Assembly (NCBI GenBank): GCA_002305635.1
Contig: DBPR01000019.1
Span: forward strand, 15,039-79,038
DNA: 64,000 bases
Direction of reading: 5' to 3'
Source: Anaerolineaceae bacterium UBA1415
Lineage (GTDB): Bacteria; Chloroflexota; Anaerolineae; Anaerolineales; Anaerolineaceae
The notes beneath the pieces are model-generated. The model did no database searches, was not told the DNA's origin, and saw only the letters and a program-made list of their open reading frames with translations. This document shows, one piece after another, positions 41,313 through 49,685 of the stretch; within the stretch, counting starts at the first letter, position 1, and each line of letters opens with the position of its first letter. A program made the position numbers and the translations under genes.

Positions 41313-42341
41313 ATGGCTGACGAAAAGAAATTAGGCGATCTAAAAGATTTATACAAGAGTCTTTCCTGGCAATTGCTGGAAGTGACCGAAAACGCGGCAA
41401 TTGCTGCTGCCAGAGCGGCTGGGCAGGGTGATAAGAACCTGGCTGATAAAGCGGCTGTTGACGCGATGCGCACCGCGCTCAACCTGATCCCTGGTGTATC
41501 AAGTGTGATCAAAATTGGTGAAGGCGAACGGGACGACGCTCCCATGCTTTTCATTGGTGAGAAACTGGGCAAGGGCGATATTAACATCGATATCGCGGTC
41601 GATCCCCTTGAAAACACAAACGCGACCGCAAATCTGAACTCAGGTGCTGTTTGCGTCCTGGCTGCTGCTCCAAGAGGCGGGCTGATCCATGCCTCTGATT
41701 CCTACGTGGACAAATTATGTGTCGGCCGCGATGCCGCCAATTACGTGGACATTCGTCTCGAACCTGAAGAAAATGTCAACCGCCTTGCAAAAGCGCTCAA
41801 ACGCCGCAGCAACAACGAACTCACCATCACCGTGCTGGACAGACCGCGCAACGAAGAGCTGATCCGCCGATTGCGCTCGACCGGTGCCCGCGTTCGCCTC
41901 ATCATGGACGGCGACCTGATGCCCTGTGTTTTCGCCTGCTTTAAGGGCGTTGGCGTGCATGCCGTCATGGGCATTGGTGCCGCGCCAGAAGGAGTAATCT
42001 CCGCTGCCGCAGTCAAACTATTGGGTGGCAAAATGCAAGCCATCTGGAAACCAAGAGACGAAAAAGACGCCGAACGCCTCACGAAAATGGGTATCCGTTT
42101 GGACGACGTTTACACCCAGGACGATCTTGCCCCCGGCGATGACCTGATCTTCTGCGCGACCGCTGTGACCCCGGTCATGACCACCTCCAAAGCAGTTCTG
42201 GAAGGCGTCAGCTTCTTCCCCGGCGGAGCGAAAACCAGCAGCCTGGTCATCACTCGCGGCTTTATGAACTTCGTCCCCACCACCCACGTCCTCGACCACA
42301 CCGTCTTTGAGGAAGAAGGCAGCGAATTTAGACTGTATTAG
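41313..42341 (+). CDS. glpX: Class-II fructose-1,6-bisphosphatase
   Basis: 342 residues. Hydrolyses fructose-1,6-bisphosphate in gluconeogenesis. GlpX motifs: AAIAAARAAGQGDKN (about 28), KIGEGERDDAPM (about 68), VDPLENTN (about 97), RLIMDGDLMPC (about 188) and VMGIGAAPEGV (about 210). AAAGGAG precedes the ATG. It is followed by its own terminator. Some GlpX proteins also use sedoheptulose-bisphosphate; that cannot be excluded. Confidence 0.93.
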   Translation: MADEKKLGDLKDLYKSLSWQLLEVTENAAIAAARAAGQGDKNLADKAAVDAMRTALNLIPGVSSVIKIGEGERDDAPMLFIGEKLGKGDINIDIAVDPLENTNATANLNSGAVCVLAAAPRGGLIHASDSYVDKLCVGRDAANYVDIRLEPEENVNRLAKALKRRSNNELTITVLDRPRNEELIRRLRSTGARVRLIMDGDLMPCVFACFKGVGVHAVMGIGAAPEGVISAAAVKLLGGKMQAIWKPRDEKDAERLTKMGIRLDDVYTQDDLAPGDDLIFCATAVTPVMTTSKAVLEGVSFFPGGAKTSSLVITRGFMNFVPTTHVLDHTVFEEEGSEFRLY

Positions 42342-42360
42342 TAACAATTACTTTAAATTC

Positions 42361-42388
42361 GGGTGGACCTTCCTGTCCACCCTTTTTT
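42361..42388 (+). terminator. Intrinsic terminator of glpX
   Basis: GGGTGGAC (42361-42368), loop CTTCCT, GTCCACCC (42375-42382) and six T residues. Confidence 0.9.
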
Positions 42389-42562
42389 GTTTAAACCTGC
42401 AAATCCATCATCCTTAAATGGAACAGACCCAGGCTATTTTTCTACTCCCAATTGTTTCAAATATTGTTTTTTTGCGATAGCCTGCTGCCATACTGTCAAC
42501 AGCAAAGCGGGTATCAATGCGGGTAGCTTCCTGTCCACACCGGAACAATTTGATCAAACAGC

Positions 42563-42606
42563 CCAAAAAAACAAACGAGGCCTGGAACTCCAAACCTCGT
42601 TTGTTT
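42563..42606 (-). terminator. Terminator of the aminotransferase gene
   Basis: AAACAAACGAGG (42569-42580) pairs with CCTCGTTTGTTT (42595-42606) around a 14-nt loop. The minus-strand reading ends in a T-run (TTTGTTTTTTT). Confidence 0.8.
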
Positions 42607-42624
42607 CATCAATAAAATGATGCT

Positions 42625-43848
42625 TTACTTCTCCAACGACTTTTTGATCATCACACCAAGCCGGCGGACGCCTTCGCGGATCTTTTCGGGGTTGGTTGCC
42701 GAGAAGTTGAGGCGCATGGTGTTGTTGGGGCCACCATTGGGGTAGAAGGGAGTGCCAGGTACGTAAGCAACCTTTTCTTCAACAGCTTTGGGGAAGAGCT
42801 CGAGGCTGTCGCAGCCTTCCGGTAGACGCAGCCAGAGGAAGAGACCGCCATTGGGCACGGTCCAGGTGGTGCCTTCGGGCATGAAGTCCTTGAAAGCCTG
42901 CAGCATGGCGTCACGGCGTTCCTTATAGACACGGCGGATGGTGCTGATGTGTTCGGGCAGCCAGTCAGCCGAGGCCAGTTCATAGGCGAGGTATTGGTCG
43001 AAAGTAGAGCACTGCAGGTCAGCGCCCTGTTTGGCCTGGACCATGCGCTTGATGATCTCCTGCGGGGCGATGGCCCAACCGATGCGCAGACCGGGAGCAA
43101 GGATCTTGGAGAATGTGCTGGTGCGGATCACATTGCGACCAAACTCAGTATCGTTCTTTTGCTGATATTGGGCGTCCAGCGCGGCGATGGAAGGCAGCGG
43201 TTCGCCTTCGAAGATGAGCTTTCCATAAGGATCGTCTTCGATCAGGGGCACACTGTATTGATTGGCCAGCTCGATCAGGCGCTTGCGGCGTTCGAGCGTC
43301 ATGGAAACGCCGAGGGGATTATGGAAGTTGGGCAGAACATACATGAATTTGATGTTCTGGCGGATCAGATCTTCCAAATTATCAGTGATCAATCCGTTCT
43401 CGTCGGTCTCAGCGGTAACATAGGTCGGGCCATAAGGGTTCCAGGCCTGGAGCGCGCCAAGATAGGTTGTCGCTTCGGTCAAAACGCGATCGCCCTGATT
43501 GATAAAAATACGACCAACAAAATCGAGCGCTTGTTGGGAACCGGTGGTGATCAGAATATTATCTTTGGTGATATTGAGGCCGTCTTTGCGGGCATCTTCC
43601 GCGATCCACTCACGCAGGGGGTCATAGCCTTCGGTGGTTGTATATTGAAGCGCTTTGCGACCATAGAGATCAAGAACTTTTTCAGCGGCTTTCTTACTTT
43701 CTTCGATGGGGAAGAGTTCAGCGGCGGGGAATCCGCCTCCGAATGAGATCACGTCCGGTTGATTGGTGACCTTCAGTAATTCTCGAATGAAAGAGCTTTT
43801 CATTCTTTGGGTTCGATTTGCGAATCGCAGTTCCCAGGGTGTTGTCAT
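42625..43848 (-). CDS. PLP-dependent aminotransferase, class I/II (2-aminoadipate type)
   Basis: 407 residues, fold-type I. Motifs: ISFGGGFPAAELFP (about 34), LQYTTTEGYDPLREW (about 67), ITTGSQQALD (about 99), PNFHNPLGVSM (about 173), EDDPYGKL (about 203) and the PLP lysine in TSTFSKILAPGLRIGW (about 243). This is the pattern of 2-aminoadipate/aromatic or branched-chain aminotransferases of the LysN/MocR-like branch. Substrate not decided. It is read separately, with its own terminator, about 30 bp downstream of the SHMT-GcvT gene. Confidence 0.88.
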   Translation of the reverse strand: MTTPWELRFANRTQRMKSSFIRELLKVTNQPDVISFGGGFPAAELFPIEESKKAAEKVLDLYGRKALQYTTTEGYDPLREWIAEDARKDGLNITKDNILITTGSQQALDFVGRIFINQGDRVLTEATTYLGALQAWNPYGPTYVTAETDENGLITDNLEDLIRQNIKFMYVLPNFHNPLGVSMTLERRKRLIELANQYSVPLIEDDPYGKLIFEGEPLPSIAALDAQYQQKNDTEFGRNVIRTSTFSKILAPGLRIGWAIAPQEIIKRMVQAKQGADLQCSTFDQYLAYELASADWLPEHISTIRRVYKERRDAMLQAFKDFMPEGTTWTVPNGGLFLWLRLPEGCDSLELFPKAVEEKVAYVPGTPFYPNGGPNNTMRLNFSATNPEKIREGVRRLGVMIKKSLEK

Positions 43849-43879
43849 GATTGTTTTCTCCTTTTTTCTCTTGTTCTAA

Positions 43880-46800
43880 TTATTTCATGTAACGACTAAC
43901 AATGGTTGCCGCACCAGGTAAGGCCACGCGATCGCCTTGGGTGAGTTGGGCGGGCGGGTTCTGGCACCAGCTTGGCGCGTTCTGGAAGATGAAAATTTTT
44001 GTTCCTTCGACGGTAGCTTTCTTGTCAAGAAAAGCCTGGCCAGTGAGGTAGCCATTGCTGTCAATGGCGCAGCTGGTAACAAAACCGATCATACGGCCCT
44101 TGATGTCAACAACGGGGTCGCCATGATGTGCCATACGAACGGCTTTTTCGTCAAAGGTGAAGCGAGCCACAACCCCTGTGCGTTTGGCTTCGCGTGCGAC
44201 AAAGGTTTCGCGGCCAATGAACCAGGCAGAGTTGAGCTTGAGGAAGGGCAGGAATCCGGCTTCGCCAACGGTCAGGTTGGTATCGCCGCCCATTTCGTGC
44301 CCATAAAGGGGCAAACCGGCTTCGGTACGCAGGGAGTCACGGGCGCCAAGGCCGCAGGGCAGCAGCCCCATTGGCGTGCCAACTTCCATGATGGCATTCC
44401 ACAGGTGAACAACATTGTCGGGGTGGACAAAGATCTCGAAAGCCATCTTTTCGCCGGTGTAGCCGGTGCGGGAGACGATCACATCCACGCCAGCCACAAC
44501 GCTGTCACAGAGTTGGTTGCGATCAAGGCGGCGGATCTTGCGGCATTCGGCCGGATCGGCCAGCTTAAGCAGGATGTCACGGCTGATCTGGCCCTGCAGG
44601 GCGATGTCAACCAGCATATCCTTGCCTTCTTTGGGATCCTTGAGATTGCGCAGGATCACATTGCGACCAAATGCGGTCACGTAAGGGCGTTCCCGATCGA
44701 CCAGGACCTTGCCATCCTTGACGGCATTCAACCATGCCCAGTCTTTGTCTTCATTAGCGGCGTTGACCACCAGCAGGTATTTTTCAGCCGCAATGCGGTA
44801 GATGATCAGGTCGTCGATCACGTTGGCATCCGGATCCAGGAAGTGGGTGTAGACCGATTCGCCGATCCGGCGGAAGAGGACGTCGTTGCCGCAGACAGAT
44901 TCAAGGAAGACAGCCGCGTCTGGCCCTTCAGTCAGGAAAACACCCATGTGGGTTACGTCAAAGAGACCGCCAGCCTGACGGGTGGCAAGGTGTTCCTGCA
45001 GGACCGAGGTGTACCAAAGCGGCATTTCCCATCCAGCGAAAGGCGTCATTTTGGCGCCGAGATCGACATGGGTTTGATAAAGCTGGGTGCGCTTCAGAGG
45101 AGGATCAATGGGTTCTTCCCAATGAAACTCAGGGTGGGCTTCCAGATCAGTTTGTTTGGGCATGCCAACGAAATAGGGCTTGCGCAGATCGATGGGGTCA
45201 TTGTCTGGTTTGGCGTAATTGGGCACGGCCTTGTGAATTGAAATTGGGCCCGGAATTCTCTGGGTCAGGTCTTCGTCATAGTAAATAAAACCGGTTGAAA
45301 GACCGATGATCCACAATCCGACAAGACCAAGCTTATCAGAGGAAACGGTCAGATTGTAACGATAAGGGTTCACACAGGTGAGAACGCCTTCGATATCGCC
45401 GGAAGTGGTGTGCATAATGGTCTTTTGACAATCGCCAGGATTCAAGGCTTCAACGTCACTGGTGACAGCGAAATTGAGGAAAGCCCTTACCGTTTCGCCG
45501 GTCATTTCCAAAGCTGCCAGCTCTGTGGAAGGATGGTCTTCGAGATAGAAATAATGCGGGAAACCGTGGAATTGTTCGATCTCGTCCATGCCTGGCTTGG
45601 AATCGGCCATTTGGCGGACTTCACTGTTGATTTGAACCATGGTCTCAAAATCGACTTTGGCTCTGGTCTTGTTGCCACTGCGCCCGATCATGTGATAGGG
45701 GGTAGTGGCCTTGAAGAGTCTGTCGGTCAATTGCGCAATTTTGACCATGTCTGCCTCTTTGAAACCGCGTTGGGTCAACCAGGTGGTTCCGAGGCGGATG
45801 CCGGTGGAGCGCAGAGCAGATTTGTCACCGGGGATGGTGTTGCGGTTGGTGACGATGCCGGCCAGATCGAGAATTCGCGCACCCAGATCGCCATTCAGGG
45901 GGATGCCATCCGGGCTCTTGTAGGATTTACAGTCGATCAGGCACATATGGCTGTTGGTGCCGCCGTAAGGCACCTTGACGCCAAGCTCCTTGAAGGCGTT
46001 GGCGAGGGCCTGAGCGTTTTTCAGGGTCTGGTGCTGAAGCTCAACAAATTGATTGGTGGTCGCCAGTTTGAAGGTCAGCGCCATGGCGGCCATGGTATTG
46101 ACGTGCGGGCCGCCTTGTTCGCCGGGGAAGACGCCCTTGTCGATCTGTTCCCCCAGTTCGCGGTCATGGCAGATGATCACCGCGCCGCGGGGGCCGCAGA
46201 GTGTTTTGTGGGTGGTAAAGCTGACGATATCAGCAATGCCAATCGGGGAAGGAACAGTTTTGGCGGCGATGAGACCGGCAATATGAGAAACATCAGCCAA
46301 CAACCAGGCGCCAACTTCATCTGCGATCTCACGGAATTTTTCCCAATCCGGGATCCAGGGATAAGAGGTATAGCCAGCAACGATGACTTTGGGTTTTGCA
46401 TGGTGGGCGATCTTGCGAATTTCTTCGTAATCAAGCCGTTCGGTCACCGGATCGACCGTGTAATGATAGGCATTGTAAAAGAGGCCTGAGCGATTGACGG
46501 GAGAACCGTGGGTCAGGTGACCGCCATGGAGCAGATCCATGCCCAAAATGGCATCGCCTGGCTGGATCAGGGCGGTATAGATGGCGGTATTGGCCGGGGC
46601 GCCCGAGAGAGGCTGAACATTGACCCAAAGATCATCAGGGATCAGGTTATTGGCGGCAAACAACTCAGCGGCACGACGGCGGGCCAGGGCCTCGACCATG
46701 TCAACATATTCGACGCCTTTGTAATAGCGCCCGTCGCTGTGGCGGCGATAGCGTCCGAGCTGAAGCCCGTAGTCCATGATCGTTTCTTCGTCCTGATAAC

Positions 46801-46999
46801 GGGTTTCGGGGCGGGGATAGCCTTCGGCATAGATATTGGTGAAGGGCGAGGCGAGCAGGTCGCGTACGGACTGGGGCGCAATGCTCTCGCTGGGGATCAT
46901 GATCAGACGCCTGGCCTGCCGTTCGGTTTCGAACTCAACCAGATCTTTGACGTTGGGATCGTAATCTTCAACTCTTTTGTGGAACAAATAATCACTCAT
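43880..46999 (-). CDS. Fusion of serine hydroxymethyltransferase and GcvT aminomethyltransferase
   Basis: 1039 residues from the ATG at 46999 (GAGGT upstream; an earlier in-frame start at 47029 is less likely). Residues 1-470 are SHMT: NIYAEGYP (55-62), HGGHLTHG (158), DVSHIAGLI (236) and the PLP lysine in TTHKTLCGPRG (K265). About 27 extra residues (63-90) split the usual YAEGYP-RYYGG loop. Residues 484-600 form a domain I do not recognise. Residues 634-1039 are GcvT: GAKMTPFAGWEMP (648), DVTHMG (681) and VIDDLIIY (727) with the folate-site Asp. Both use tetrahydrofolate C1 units, so serine and glycine could be linked on one chain. No gcvP or gcvH is adjacent. Confidence 0.9.
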   Translation of the reverse strand: MSDYLFHKRVEDYDPNVKDLVEFETERQARRLIMIPSESIAPQSVRDLLASPFTNIYAEGYPRPETRYQDEETIMDYGLQLGRYRRHSDGRYYKGVEYVDMVEALARRRAAELFAANNLIPDDLWVNVQPLSGAPANTAIYTALIQPGDAILGMDLLHGGHLTHGSPVNRSGLFYNAYHYTVDPVTERLDYEEIRKIAHHAKPKVIVAGYTSYPWIPDWEKFREIADEVGAWLLADVSHIAGLIAAKTVPSPIGIADIVSFTTHKTLCGPRGAVIICHDRELGEQIDKGVFPGEQGGPHVNTMAAMALTFKLATTNQFVELQHQTLKNAQALANAFKELGVKVPYGGTNSHMCLIDCKSYKSPDGIPLNGDLGARILDLAGIVTNRNTIPGDKSALRSTGIRLGTTWLTQRGFKEADMVKIAQLTDRLFKATTPYHMIGRSGNKTRAKVDFETMVQINSEVRQMADSKPGMDEIEQFHGFPHYFYLEDHPSTELAALEMTGETVRAFLNFAVTSDVEALNPGDCQKTIMHTTSGDIEGVLTCVNPYRYNLTVSSDKLGLVGLWIIGLSTGFIYYDEDLTQRIPGPISIHKAVPNYAKPDNDPIDLRKPYFVGMPKQTDLEAHPEFHWEEPIDPPLKRTQLYQTHVDLGAKMTPFAGWEMPLWYTSVLQEHLATRQAGGLFDVTHMGVFLTEGPDAAVFLESVCGNDVLFRRIGESVYTHFLDPDANVIDDLIIYRIAAEKYLLVVNAANEDKDWAWLNAVKDGKVLVDRERPYVTAFGRNVILRNLKDPKEGKDMLVDIALQGQISRDILLKLADPAECRKIRRLDRNQLCDSVVAGVDVIVSRTGYTGEKMAFEIFVHPDNVVHLWNAIMEVGTPMGLLPCGLGARDSLRTEAGLPLYGHEMGGDTNLTVGEAGFLPFLKLNSAWFIGRETFVAREAKRTGVVARFTFDEKAVRMAHHGDPVVDIKGRMIGFVTSCAIDSNGYLTGQAFLDKKATVEGTKIFIFQNAPSWCQNPPAQLTQGDRVALPGAATIVSRYMK

Positions 47000-47181
47000 C
47001 GATGAACCTCTACTTAAATATTTCCCCACTTCTGTGGAGATTGTTGTTGTTGGGAGTTGGGGATTGATGGAAATATGTATAGGAAACAGAAGCTACCATG
47101 CAGCGACTGCATGAAAAACTCGTCAGCTCATTCTCTATCGCCATCGACATAATTGTACCTTATAAAGTGCACAAAATTGAA

Positions 47182-47225
47182 GATGATTTTGGGGTAAATA
47201 CGTGATGATTTTGGGGTAAATACGT
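47182..47225. repeat. Tandem duplication of 22 bp
   Basis: Two exact, directly adjacent copies of a 22-bp unit starting GATGATTTTGGGG (47182-47203 and 47204-47225). They lie in AT-rich non-coding DNA upstream of the SHMT-GcvT gene. Confidence 0.85.
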
Positions 47226-47596
47226 GTAAATCAGAGAAACAAAGGCAATATTGGTTTTCGCGATCAAAATGTTGGGGCACGTGAAGTAAACCGGGTCAGG
47301 GGAGAATGTCACAATAATGATAAAGGAGAAAAATGCAGTATCTAAAAGGGTTTCGGAGCTTTCACAAAGTACGAAATTCAAAAATACTGCTCAAACGTGA
47401 TGTTTTGTAATCGGTGCCATAGAGCGATGATACCAATGGTGACGATGTTTGCAATATTACTAATGTGAAAAAAGAGAGCGAACTTATACTAATAATTTCA
47501 TTGGTCAAAGTGACATTTGGTGTGTCGCTTTGAACATGAAGAAACTGGCACAACCTGCGATTAATCAATGTCCTGTTTGGAATGTTGAGTAATGTT

Positions 47597-47640
47597 GTCG
47601 AAATGTTTCGAAATGTTATCGAAATCTTTCGAAATGTTTA
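47597..47640. repeat. Helically phased TCGAAAT repeats
   Basis: Four copies of TCGAAAT begin at 47598, 47608, 47619 and 47629, that is, 10 to 11 bp apart or about one DNA turn. Each contains or borders the palindrome TTTCGAAA. A TATACT box follows at 47642. They lie just before the BRO-type fragment and resemble a cooperative repressor site. Confidence 0.65.
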
Positions 47641-47683
47641 GTATACTTCTGGTAGTTAAATGACAATACGAGAGGATTATTCG

Positions 47684-47938
47684 ATGGGAATCGTTCAATC
47701 TATTCCATCACCTAAAGCTGAACCCTTTAAAATGTGGTTGGCAGAAGTGGGAAAAGAAAGAATCGACGATATCATTGATCCTGAGTTTACTATCGACAGA
47801 ACTTTGCAAACATATCTTTAAGAAGGCTATTCCAGAGAGTGGAATAATCAGAGACTTCAAGTTATACAGGATAGAAAAGAATTAACGGATGCTTGGCAAG
47901 ACCATGGAGATAAAGCAGGGGCTGTTGCAGTCCGCTGA
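47684..47938 (+). pseudogene. BRO/antirepressor-family gene fragment with internal stop
   Basis: Reading from ATG 47684 gives IPSPKAEPFKMWLAEVGKER, then DPEFTIDRTLQTYL, then a TAA at 47819. The same frame continues with EGYSREWNNQRLQ and DRKELTDAWQDHG to a TGA at 47938. This is the middle part of BRO-N-type phage antirepressor proteins (the IPSPKAEPFKxWLAxVG segment and the LTDxW segment). The DNA-binding N-terminus and the C-terminus are missing, and the stop breaks the rest. It is a decayed remnant of a mobile element or a phage-type gene. Composition is AT-rich compared with the neighbours. Confidence 0.75.
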
Positions 47939-47962
47939 GTAGAATACGTGGAGGATAAAGGC

Positions 47963-48439
47963 ATGGACATATCATTCAAGTGTGATAATCAAAAGTTCAA
48001 TTATAGAGTATGTGCCATGATGATTTTTGATAATAAAATTTTAGCAATTCGTGATGATCGATCACCGTACTTCTATCTTCCGGGTGGCAGGGTAAGTATG
48101 GGTGAGACTGCCGAGCATGCAGTAGTCCGAGAGGTACAGGAAGACCTGGGAATAACACCGAAAATAGTGCGACCATTGTGGCTGAACCAGGCTTTCTTTA
48201 CAGAGGATGTTGATCATCTTGATTATCATGAGCTATGTGTATATTTTTTAATGGATATATCACATACTGATTTATTGTTAAGAGGAGAACGGTTCGAATG
48301 GAAAGAAGGAAAGCGAACTCATATTTATGAATGGTTGACGTTTGAACGGATAAAAGACGAGTACTTCTATCCCCTGTTTTTAAAAAAAGAAATATATAAT
48401 CTTCTAAAAGAATTTACGATTCGAACGGAAAAAGAATAA
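47963..48439 (+). CDS. NUDIX hydrolase
   Basis: 158 residues from the ATG at 47963, which has GGAGG 8 nt upstream; a GTG at 47948 overlaps that SD and is rejected. The NUDIX box spans about residues 40-62: GGRVSMGETAEHAVVREV, then QEDLGI. The second conserved Glu pair reads ED instead of EE. The flanks (VCAMMIFDNKILAIRDD, YFYLPGG) are typical. It probably hydrolyses a nucleoside diphosphate linked to another group; the substrate is unknown. The gene is more AT-rich than its neighbours and follows the BRO fragment by 24 bp, so it is probably acquired. Confidence 0.85.
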   Translation: MDISFKCDNQKFNYRVCAMMIFDNKILAIRDDRSPYFYLPGGRVSMGETAEHAVVREVQEDLGITPKIVRPLWLNQAFFTEDVDHLDYHELCVYFLMDISHTDLLLRGERFEWKEGKRTHIYEWLTFERIKDEYFYPLFLKKEIYNLLKEFTIRTEKE

Positions 48440-48703
48440 AACAGCAAAATCCCGGTTTGTTGTACTGGAAGTCGTTAAACCCATGATGTCAGACGAATGC
48501 TACATATAGAAAAACTTGATTTCACGGGTTTTATGAATGGAAAAACAGCCAGAAACAGCATTTTATCTATGGCTTCTTCTCAGGTTATGTAAGCTTCCAC
48601 CAGGATGATTAAATTCGGCAATCGCTAATCCAGCTATATTCGAACCCGATCATTCACTTATGAATTGCTGTTTTCTTGATCAGAAAATTGCTCCTTACTG
48701 GTT

Positions 48704-48709
48704 TATAAT
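48704..48709 (+). promoter_or_regulatory. -10 box of a probable leaderless sigma-factor gene
   Basis: A perfect TATAAT ends 6 nt before the ATG at 48716 and no SD is present. The transcript should start at about the ATG. No good -35 box is visible at 16-18 bp. Confidence 0.5.
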
Positions 48710-48715
48710 AAAAAT

Positions 48716-49297
48716 ATGAGAGATCAAAAGGCGATTGACCTGAATGATGAGGTTGCCCTCATCAACGATGCCCGCACGAACCCTGAATCGTTTGGTTTGC
48801 TCTATGAAAAATACGTGGGTCGCATTTATAACTATGTTTATTTTAAAGTTGGCAACCATGACGATGCGGAGGATCTGACCGCAAAAGTGTTCTTCAAGGC
48901 ATTGAACAATATTGGCAGCTACCGCCACATGGGTTTGCCCTTCAGCGCCTGGTTGTACCGGATCGCGCATAACCTGGTCGCGAATCACCATCGCGATCGC
49001 TCGCGCGTGACAGAGATCTCGATCGAAGACCTTGAACTTGCTGACCCAAGCCGTTCGGCCCACCCGGAAGCCCTGATGGTACGAAAACAGGATAATGCTT
49101 ATTTGCTGGAATTGATCAAAGACCTGAGCCCTCAAAAACGGGATTTGATCGTATTGAAATTCGTGCAAAAACTTTCCAACGAGGAGATCGGGGTTGTTTT
49201 TGGCAAGACCGAAGGAGCGATCAAAAGCCTTTACCACCGCACGTTGACGGAATTAAAAGAAAAAGCCAGTCAGTACAACCACACCCGTAACCTCTGA
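48716..49297 (+). CDS. ECF-type RNA polymerase sigma factor
   Basis: 193 residues. Region 2 (about 25-95): LYEKYVGRIYNYVYFKVG, DAEDLTAKVFFKAL and PFSAWLYRIAHNLVANHHRD. Region 4 (about 125-185): LSPQKRDLIVLKF, LSNEEIGVVFGKTEGAIKS and LYHRTLTEL. Both DNA-binding regions look intact. It directs polymerase to a set of promoters under some stress or signal. The small membrane protein 37 bp downstream may be its partner. It lies next to the AT-rich patch, but its own composition is normal. Confidence 0.92.
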   Translation: MRDQKAIDLNDEVALINDARTNPESFGLLYEKYVGRIYNYVYFKVGNHDDAEDLTAKVFFKALNNIGSYRHMGLPFSAWLYRIAHNLVANHHRDRSRVTEISIEDLELADPSRSAHPEALMVRKQDNAYLLELIKDLSPQKRDLIVLKFVQKLSNEEIGVVFGKTEGAIKSLYHRTLTELKEKASQYNHTRNL

Positions 49298-49334
49298 AAT
49301 TGAATGGGGTTTTTAAATACAGGAGATCAAAAAA

Positions 49335-49589
49335 ATGGATATGACCGATGATTTAAACGCCGAGTTGAGCGATTTTGAAGCTCAAATTGCATCGGAAATA
49401 AATAAGATCAAACCTAATGTCGTCTTTGTTGACGATCTGCGCGACCGCCTGCTGGGTTCACGAGTTTTTGAATACCGCCGTTCCATCGGGGCCATTTTGG
49501 TAGCGAGTTTCTCGGTTTTGCTGATGGGAACACTTAGTTATTGTGTTGGAAGACTTTTCAGCAAGGCGAAAAAGATCGTTTCTCGTTGA
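49335..49589 (+). CDS. Small single-pass membrane protein, possible sigma partner
   Basis: 84 residues, with GGAG 10 nt before the ATG. An acidic N-terminal 45 residues (DDLNAELSDFEAQIASEINK) is followed by RRS, one membrane helix (about 50-70) and a basic tail (SKAKKIVSR). No zinc-type anti-sigma motif (HxxxCxxC) is present. The position after an ECF sigma gene and before a terminator suggests an operon partner, perhaps an anti-sigma anchor, but sequence gives no direct proof. Confidence 0.6.
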   Translation: MDMTDDLNAELSDFEAQIASEINKIKPNVVFVDDLRDRLLGSRVFEYRRSIGAILVASFSVLLMGTLSYCVGRLFSKAKKIVSR

Positions 49590-49605
49590 TCGTGACAATA
49601 AAAAC

Positions 49606-49639
49606 AAAAAAGCGACTCCAATTGAGAGTCGCTTTTTTT
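49606..49639. terminator. Bidirectional terminator
   Basis: AAAGCGACTC (49609-49618) pairs with GAGTCGCTTT (49626-49635) around CAATTGA, followed by T residues to 49639. The A-run on the left serves the convergent DUF4870 gene. Confidence 0.9.
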
Positions 49640-49685
49640 GATTAATTGCAGGGATGATGCGTGAACCGCCCCGTTCTTTCAAACT

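Noticed and set aside
43937..45241. 434-codon open frame antisense to the SHMT-GcvT gene
   Set aside because: It lies wholly inside a gene with clear motifs on the other strand. It has no recognisable motif or SD and arises from the codon bias of the real gene.
45410..46489. 359-codon open frame antisense to the SHMT half
   Set aside because: Same reason: complete shadow of a motif-supported gene.
47000..47160. Glycine or tetrahydrofolate riboswitch upstream of SHMT-GcvT
   Set aside because: Only two short hairpins (CTCCAC/GTGGGG and ATGCAG/CTGCAT) are present. The conserved cores of these riboswitches were not found.
47160..47381. 73-codon minus-strand ORF in the AT-rich patch
   Set aside because: It runs through the 22-bp tandem duplication, lacks an SD and has no family pattern.
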